Shown here one piece after another: positions 22,024-26,535 of a stretch of 26,535 nt of DNA (position 1 is its first letter; the number at the start of each line of letters is the position of its first letter). Source of the stretch: an uncultured Muribaculaceae bacterium. GTDB taxonomy: Bacteria > Bacteroidota > Bacteroidia > Bacteroidales > Muribaculaceae. The position numbers were made by a program, and so were the translations under genes. The notes under the pieces were generated by a model. The model was not told where the DNA came from and made no database searches. It saw only the letters and a program-made list of their open reading frames with translations. The stretch covers positions 1 through 26,535 of the forward strand of contig CAJTRC010000035.1 of the NCBI GenBank assembly GCA_910578365.1, given 5' to 3'.

Positions 22024-24801
22024 TCAGGATACTACGATGTTCACAATCTTACGTGGCACCACAATCACCTTTCTGATTGTTTTACCGTCGAGCCACTTGG
22101 CTGCGTTCTCGTTGGCTTTTGCCAGAGCCTCTACCCGGTCGGCGGGCATATCGGCCGGTACGGTGATGTTGAATCGTGCCTTGCCGTTGAACGATACTGC
22201 GTAGGTTACTTCCGATTCCACCAGGTAGGCCTCGTTATACTCGGGCCACTGAGCGTCGCATATTGTGCTTTCGTTGCCCAGAGCCGAGTGCCAGAGTTCT
22301 TCCGACACGTGCGGGGCAAACGGTGCCAGCAGCACCGCCAGGGGTGCGAGTATCTCGCGGCTGTGGCACTTCTGTTGGCTGAGCTCGTTGACACAAATCA
22401 TAAACGCGGCCACAGAGGTGTTGAACGAGAAGTTCTCTATATCCTCGCTCACCTTCTTGATGAGCTTGTGAAGCGACTTGAGGTTGTCGGCAGAGGGCTT
22501 GCTGTCGTCGACCAGCAGCTGATCGCCTTTATAATAGAGGTTCCACAGTTTCTTTATAAAGCGGTTTACACCGTCAATGCCGTTTGTGTCCCAGGGTTTG
22601 CTCTGCTCCAGCGGACCAAGGAACATCTCGTACAGACGCAGAGTGTCGGCTCCGTAGCGCTCTACTATATCGTCGGGATTCACTACATTGAACATCGATT
22701 TCGACATTTTTTCAACAGCTGCTCCACAACGGTACTTGCCGTCGTCGTCGAGCACAAACTCGGCGGTGGCGAATTCCGGACGCCAGTTGCGGAAGGCTTC
22801 CAGATCGAGTACATCGTTGCTCACGATATTTACATCCACGTGGATGGGAGTGACGTCGTAGCTGTCTTTCTTGCCCAGGGTCACAAAGGTGTTGGTGTCT
22901 TTTATACGGTACACAAAATTGCTCCGGCCCTGAATCATGCCCTGGTTTATGAGCTTGCCGAAAGGTTCGTCGCGGCATACCGCACCGAGGTCGTAGAGGA
23001 ACTTGTTCCAGAAACGGCTATATATAAGGTGTCCGGTGGCATGTTCGGTACCACCTATATAGAGGTCGACGTTCTGCCAGTATTCATTGGCGTCTTTCGA
23101 CACGAGCGCCTCCGCATTATGAGGGTCCATATAGCGCAGATAGTAGGCCGACGAGCCTGCGAAACCGGGCATAGTGTTGAGTTCGAGAGGATAGCCCTCG
23201 GCGGTACACCAGTTCTTGGCGCGTCCCAGCGGAGGCTCGCCGCTTTCGGTAGGCAGGAATTTGTCGACCTCGGGCAGCTGCAGCGGCAGTTTATCGTCGG
23301 AAAGCACATTGGCCACACCGTCTTTATAATATACAGGGAATGGTTCGCCCCAGTAGCGCTGACGCGAGAATATGGCATCGCGCAGGCGGTAGTTTACCTT
23401 CACCTTGCCTATACCGGCTTCTTCGATATACTTCTTGGCCTTGGCCATTGCTTCTTTTACATCGAGGCCGTTGAGGTCCAGACGGTCCGAAGCCGAGTTC
23501 ACCATCTTGCCACTTTTGGCGTCATAGCTTTCCTCGCTTACATCGGCACCATCTATCAGAGGTATTACCGGAAGGTCGAAGTGGCGGGCGAAGGCATAGT
23601 CGCGGCTGTCGTGGGCCGGCACTGCCATGATTGCTCCGGTGCCGTATCCGGCAAGTACATAATCGCTGACCCAGACCGGAATTTTAGCTCCGCTGAGCGG
23701 GTTCACGGCGTATGCGCCGGTGAATACACCGCTCACACGCTTGTCAATCATGCGTTCGCGCTCTGTCTTATGCTTTATGCTGCGGCGATACTCGTCGACA
23801 GATTCGCGCTGCCCGGCGGTAGTAACCATATCCACATACTCGCTTTCGGGTGCAAGCACCATAAAGGTTACGCCGAATACGGTATCGGGGCGGGTGGTGA
23901 ATATCTCAAGCTGCACATCGCTTCCATCTATGTCGAATTTCATTTCGGCACCTTCGCTGCGTCCGATCCAGTTGCGCTGGGTTTCCTTGAGCGAGTCGGT
24001 CCAGTCGAGTTTCTCCAAATCGTTGAGCAGACGGCCTGCGTAAGCCGACACTCGCAGACACCACTGGTACATCAGTTTCTGCTCCACCGGATATCCGCCG
24101 CGAACCGACAGGCCTTCGCTGACCTCGTCGTTGGCCAGCACAGTGCCGAGTTTCGGACACCAGTTCACCATAGTGTTGCCCAGATAAGCTATGCGGTAGT
24201 TCATCAGAGTATCGGCCTTCTGCTTTTCGTCCATGGCCTTCCATTGGTCGGAGCTGAAGCAGAGTTCCTCGCCGCCTGCTGCATGCACACCCTCGGTGCC
24301 TGACACTTCAAAGCTGGCTACAAGGTCGGCTATGGGCATTGCCTTCTGCAGGGCTGTGTTGTAATAGTGTTCGAACATGCGTATGAACGCCCACTGGGTC
24401 CACTTGTAGTAGTCGGGGGCGCATGTACGGATTTCGCGGTTCCAGTCGTAGCTGAAACCAATTTTATCGAGCTGCTCGCGGTAGCGCGCTATGTTCACAT
24501 TGGTAGTCTTCTCGGGGTGCTGCCCTGTCTGGATGGCATACTGCTCGGCGGGGAGTCCGTATGCATCATATCCCATTGGATGAAGCACATTGAAACCCTT
24601 CAGACGTTTATAACGGCTATATATGTCCGAAGCTATATAACCCAACGGATGTCCAACATGCAGACCTGCCCCTGAAGGATAAGGAAACATGTCGAGGACA
24701 TAAAATTTTGGTTTGCTGCGGTCAATTTCAACCTTGTAAGTACCGTTATTGCGCCAGCTCTCCTGCCAGCGGCTTTCTATATCTTTATGATTGTATTCCA
24801 C
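22024..24801 (-). CDS. leuS: Leucyl-tRNA synthetase (LeuS)
   Basis: LeuS charges tRNA-Leu and edits mischarged tRNA. The 925-residue protein is a full class I synthetase. The HIGH-type motif is HVGH (48-51), in the run YPSGAGLHVGHPLGY. The KMSKS motif is intact at 698-702. Between them lies the CP1 editing domain with TTRPDTVFG (about 305-313) and the later GYGTGAIMAVPAHDSRD run. The C-terminal anticodon-binding region ends in a typical beta-rich tail (VVPRKIVNIVV). The extra length relative to the 860 residues of E. coli LeuS lies in insertions around the catalytic domain, as in other Bacteroidota. It lies 24 bp after nadA. The long antisense frames opposite it are compositional shadows. Confidence 0.98.
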   Translation of the reverse strand: MEYNHKDIESRWQESWRNNGTYKVEIDRSKPKFYVLDMFPYPSGAGLHVGHPLGYIASDIYSRYKRLKGFNVLHPMGYDAYGLPAEQYAIQTGQHPEKTTNVNIARYREQLDKIGFSYDWNREIRTCAPDYYKWTQWAFIRMFEHYYNTALQKAMPIADLVASFEVSGTEGVHAAGGEELCFSSDQWKAMDEKQKADTLMNYRIAYLGNTMVNWCPKLGTVLANDEVSEGLSVRGGYPVEQKLMYQWCLRVSAYAGRLLNDLEKLDWTDSLKETQRNWIGRSEGAEMKFDIDGSDVQLEIFTTRPDTVFGVTFMVLAPESEYVDMVTTAGQRESVDEYRRSIKHKTERERMIDKRVSGVFTGAYAVNPLSGAKIPVWVSDYVLAGYGTGAIMAVPAHDSRDYAFARHFDLPVIPLIDGADVSEESYDAKSGKMVNSASDRLDLNGLDVKEAMAKAKKYIEEAGIGKVKVNYRLRDAIFSRQRYWGEPFPVYYKDGVANVLSDDKLPLQLPEVDKFLPTESGEPPLGRAKNWCTAEGYPLELNTMPGFAGSSAYYLRYMDPHNAEALVSKDANEYWQNVDLYIGGTEHATGHLIYSRFWNKFLYDLGAVCRDEPFGKLINQGMIQGRSNFVYRIKDTNTFVTLGKKDSYDVTPIHVDVNIVSNDVLDLEAFRNWRPEFATAEFVLDDDGKYRCGAAVEKMSKSMFNVVNPDDIVERYGADTLRLYEMFLGPLEQSKPWDTNGIDGVNRFIKKLWNLYYKGDQLLVDDSKPSADNLKSLHKLIKKVSEDIENFSFNTSVAAFMICVNELSQQKCHSREILAPLAVLLAPFAPHVSEELWHSALGNESTICDAQWPEYNEAYLVESEVTYAVSFNGKARFNITVPADMPADRVEALAKANENAAKWLDGKTIRKVIVVPRKIVNIVVS

Positions 24802-24825
24802 TTTTTTAATATTGAATGTTAAAGA

Positions 24826-25794
24826 TTAACTCAGCTCCAGCATACGCTCAATGGGGCGGCGGGCCTTTTCGGCCAGTTCGGGGTCCACTATAATTTCGGG
24901 CTGCTCGAATTTCAGACAGTTGTAAAGCTTCTCCATAGTGTTGAGCTTCATATAGCGGCAGTCGTTGCATCCGCAAGTGCTGTCGTTGGGCGGAGCCGGT
25001 ATGAAAGTCTTGTCGGGGCAGCTCTTCTGCATCTGGTGCAGAATACCGCTTTCGGTTGCCACGATGAATTCGGTATCGTCCGATTCAACGGCATACTTCA
25101 GCAATACGGCTGTCGAACCTATCACATCGGCCATAAGCTGCAGCGGACGCTTGCATTCGGGGTGTACCAGCACCTTTGCCTGCGGATGCTGCTTTTTTAG
25201 CTCGGCAATTTTCTCAACCGAGAACTCCTCGTGTACATGGCAAGCACCATCCCACAACAGCATATTCCGGCCCGTAACCGAATTTATATAATTGCCCAGA
25301 TTACGGTCGGGTCCGAATATAAGCTTGGCATCGGCAGGGAATGTATCGACAATCTTGCGGGCATTGCCCGACGTAACCAGCACATCGGTCAGTGCCTTCA
25401 CGCCTATAGAAGTGTTGACATACGAAATCACCGTATGGTCAGGGTGAGCTGCCACAAACTCCGCGAATTTGTCGGCCGGACAGGAGTCGGCCAGCGAGCA
25501 GCCGGCGTTGATATCCGGAATGAGTACTTTCTTGTCGGGGCACAGCACCTTTGCAGTTTCGCCCATGAAGTGTACGCCGCAGAGCACAATCATGCGGGCA
25601 TTGTCGAGTTTTGCCGCAATCTGGGCCAGAGCCAGCGAGTCACCTATATAATCGGCGATATCCTGGATTTCGGCCGGCTGGTAATAGTGGGCCATAATCA
25701 CCGCGCCTTTTTCTTTTTTTATACGCAGTATTTCGGCTTTCAGATCAATCGCCGGATTCACTGGAGCATCGACATATCCTTTTTCAACAGCCAT
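24826..25794 (-). CDS. nadA: Quinolinate synthase A (NadA)
   Basis: NadA condenses iminoaspartate with dihydroxyacetone phosphate to form quinolinate in de novo NAD synthesis, using a [4Fe-4S] cluster. The 322-residue protein keeps the family motifs: MAHYYQPAEIQDIADYIGDS (34-53), CGVHFMGETAK (72-82), HPECKRPL (211-218) and CGCNDCRYMKLNTMEKL (274-290). By family knowledge, the likely cluster ligands are C72, C214 and C279. No nadB or nadC is in the window. The leader is strongly A/T-rich, without a Shine-Dalgarno site. It is the first gene to the left of the putative origin region, transcribed away from it. Confidence 0.97.
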   Translation of the reverse strand: MAVEKGYVDAPVNPAIDLKAEILRIKKEKGAVIMAHYYQPAEIQDIADYIGDSLALAQIAAKLDNARMIVLCGVHFMGETAKVLCPDKKVLIPDINAGCSLADSCPADKFAEFVAAHPDHTVISYVNTSIGVKALTDVLVTSGNARKIVDTFPADAKLIFGPDRNLGNYINSVTGRNMLLWDGACHVHEEFSVEKIAELKKQHPQAKVLVHPECKRPLQLMADVIGSTAVLLKYAVESDDTEFIVATESGILHQMQKSCPDKTFIPAPPNDSTCGCNDCRYMKLNTMEKLYNCLKFEQPEIIVDPELAEKARRPIERMLELS

Positions 25795-25816
25795 TTTTTA
25801 TTGTTTATATTTTTTG

Positions 25817-25838
25817 AATTTTTAAAATTTTAAAAATT
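25817..25838. repeat. 22-bp perfect AT palindrome in the nadA leader
   Basis: A perfect 22-bp inverted repeat of A and T only (AATTTTTAAAA at 25817-25827 is reverse-complementary to the next 11 bases). It lies 23 bp upstream of the nadA start codon. It could be a regulator site, part of the origin region, or simply low-complexity leader sequence; nothing in the window decides. Confidence 0.6.
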
Positions 25839-26009
25839 TCCTTTCCCAAATAATAATAATGTGTGTTGAAAAGGTAGATAAGTTTTTGTGTGTCAAAGTA
25901 TAAAAATGACTTATGAACATATATTTTACTTTGTGTACATACTATCTACACCTTCATGCTCTGAATAAAAGCGCACTAAGGATGTTTTCAACACCATGTC
26001 AAGAATGTG

Positions 26010-26042
26010 CAAAGTTAATAATTTTCTCCGACACTATGTGTC
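26010..26042 (-). promoter_or_regulatory. Possible nadA promoter with adjacent 13-bp inverted repeat
   Basis: The minus strand reads TAACTTTG at 26017-26010, an exact TAnnTTTG -7 match. About 12 bp upstream of it is an inverted repeat GACACTATGTGTC (26030-26042; arms GACAC/GTGTC), where a repressor could sit. No TTTG is found at the normal -33 spacing, and the leader to nadA would be about 210 nt and cross several DnaA-like boxes. Low certainty. Confidence 0.3.
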
Positions 26043-26175
26043 AATAAGCACTTAATATAGTGTTTAAAAATAAATAAAACATTCAGTGAATTAAATTTGG
26101 ACTTACGCCACCAGGTTTTTATACAGATATCGGATGATATTTTCCAAATTTATTTTTTGATTTTTTACTGAATAC

Positions 26176-26217
26176 TTTTCAACAGTTTTCTACATGGTTT
26201 TCTACAGCTGTCGAAAA
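26176..26217. repeat. Cluster of four DnaA-box-like 9-mers
   Basis: TTTTCAACA (26176-26184), TTTTCTACA (26186-26194) and TTTTCTACA (26198-26206) lie in the same direction with start spacings of 10 and 12 bp. They are followed by an oppositely oriented TGTCGAAAA (26209-26217, the complement of TTTTCGACA). They follow the AT-rich tract directly. Confidence 0.65.
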
Positions 26218-26304
26218 GTGTCGTACACTCCGGTCGAGGCTGCGTGGTGTTGATGATGAATCGTGACGATGTAGCAGTATTATGCTGTAAATGTGTGATA
26301 TACG

Positions 26305-26336
26305 TTATAAACAGGCTTATTTACAGTTTATCTACA
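26305..26336 (+). repeat. Three phased 9-mer repeats (DnaA-like)
   Basis: TTATAAACA (26305-26313), TTATTTACA (26317-26325) and TTATCTACA (26328-26336) share TTAT--ACA and start 12 and 11 bp apart, which is near one helical turn. The third is closest to the DnaA consensus TTATCCACA (one mismatch). Confidence 0.6.
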
Positions 26337-26369
26337 AGTCAATGCGTTGTAAATCAGTATTATATTAGT

Positions 26370-26391
26370 TTATCAACAACTGTGTTGATAA
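26370..26391. repeat. Perfect inverted pair of DnaA-like boxes
   Basis: TTATCAACA (26370-26378) and TGTTGATAA (26383-26391) are exact reverse complements separated by 4 bp (ACTG). Each arm differs from TTATCCACA at one position. Such head-to-head pairs are frequent in bacterial origins. Confidence 0.7.
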
Positions 26392-26487
26392 CTTTATATA
26401 CGAACTATATTAAAATCCAAATAAAATGAGGCAAAAATTACATCCACCTTAGATTATTTGAGAATAGTCATGCCTCCGTCCGCTCTT

Positions 26488-26509
26488 GGGGGCGGTTTAG
26501 GCCGCCCCC
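26488..26509. other. GC-rich hairpin at the right edge
   Basis: A perfect 8-bp stem GGGGGCGG (26488-26495) / CCGCCCCC (26502-26509) has a TTTAGG loop and is followed by a second short GGGG-CAT-CCCC repeat (26516-26526). No T-run follows on either strand, so a normal intrinsic terminator is not indicated. The abrupt change from AT-rich to GC-rich sequence suggests a different element, such as an intergenic repeat or structured RNA, that continues beyond the window. Confidence 0.45.
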
Positions 26510-26535
26510 GCCGCTGGGGCATCCCCTCGCCAGAA

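Larger units (their letters stand above)
25795..26535. other. Gene-free region, candidate chromosomal replication origin (oriC)
   Basis: No credible gene is seen in these 741 bp. The region is very AT-rich up to about 26460 and holds DnaA-box-like 9-mers of the form TTWTCNACA (variants of TTATCCACA). Plus-strand copies are at 25985, 26176, 26186, 26198, 26328 and 26370; minus-strand copies start at 25864, 26209 and 26383. Looser ones are at 25942, 26305 and 26317. Several are spaced 10-12 bp apart, about one helical turn, as in DnaA arrays. A long AT tract (about 26050-26175) could be the unwinding element. All large genes of the window read away from here. The last 75 bp are abruptly GC-rich. 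Evidence is pattern-based; dnaA itself is not in the window. Confidence 0.6.

Noticed and set aside
22288..24303. 671-residue plus-strand open frame opposite leuS
   Set aside because: It lies wholly antisense to an intact leuS, has no recognisable domain and an implausible His/Val/Ala-rich make-up; it is explained by codon bias of the leuS strand.
26092..26099. Plus-strand TAAATTTG as a rightward promoter
   Set aside because: Exact -7 match but no TTTG at the right spacing and no plus-strand gene follows within the window; AT-rich sequence makes such matches common.
26244..26429. 61-residue plus-strand ORF in the origin candidate
   Set aside because: It spans the phased repeats, and its residues follow from them; no leader or domain. 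More likely non-coding.
1..26535. CRISPR array, tRNA/rRNA genes, insertion sequences
   Set aside because: No regularly spaced repeat array, no tRNA-like or rRNA-like stretch and no transposase was recognised; gaps are too short for most of these.

Overview
The window reads as a chromosomal segment of a Bacteroidales bacterium, possibly a gut Muribaculaceae-like lineage. That placement rests on protein resemblance and was not computed. Supporting signs are promoter -7 boxes of the Bacteroidota type (TAnnTTTG), A/T-rich leaders instead of Shine-Dalgarno sites, a signal peptidase I of about 490 residues, a DUF4836-like lipoprotein, and a PorZ-like beta-propeller protein with a type IX secretion C-terminal domain. 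Apart from one small plus-strand ORF, every gene lies on the minus strand, densely packed, often with 4-bp overlaps or gaps of 1-5 bp.

Layout from right to left (direction of transcription). About 740 bp without a gene (25795-26535) holds an AT-rich tract and many DnaA-box-like 9-mers, including a perfect inverted pair; it is a good candidate for the chromosomal origin (oriC). All neighbouring large genes are transcribed away from it, as expected for leading-strand genes. Then come nadA, leuS, rdgB and a porZ-like gene, an unrecognised 175-residue gene, and a gap with a -7 box. Next is a 12-gene run with gaps of 31 bp or less: a membrane-anchored pseudokinase, a GNAT-like protein, lepB, purD, a multi-pass membrane protein, pdxB, a thioredoxin-fold lipoprotein lacking CxxC, comM/yifB, a GT4 glycosyltransferase, an SDR epimerase, a small membrane protein and an O-methyltransferase. 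A small plus-strand membrane ORF (5750-5944) converges on the end of this run.

A self-contained unit follows. A well-formed promoter (5652-5682) drives a DUF4836-like lipoprotein, an ABC ATPase with degenerate motifs, an FtsX/MacB-like permease and murI, and it ends at a strong bidirectional terminator (1279-1324). panB stands alone with its own -7 box and a 14-bp terminator hairpin (210-245). The left edge holds a truncated open frame of unknown nature.

Functionally the region mixes housekeeping and cofactor genes (NAD: nadA; CoA: panB; vitamin B6: pdxB; purines: purD; nucleotide sanitation: rdgB; leucyl-tRNA: leuS) with envelope genes (lepB, murI, the ABC unit, GT/epimerase, PorZ-like). 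No mobile element, CRISPR array, tRNA or rRNA gene was seen. The most interesting points are the putative oriC, the pseudokinase and unknown gene next to the porZ-like gene, and the ABC unit with odd ATPase motifs.
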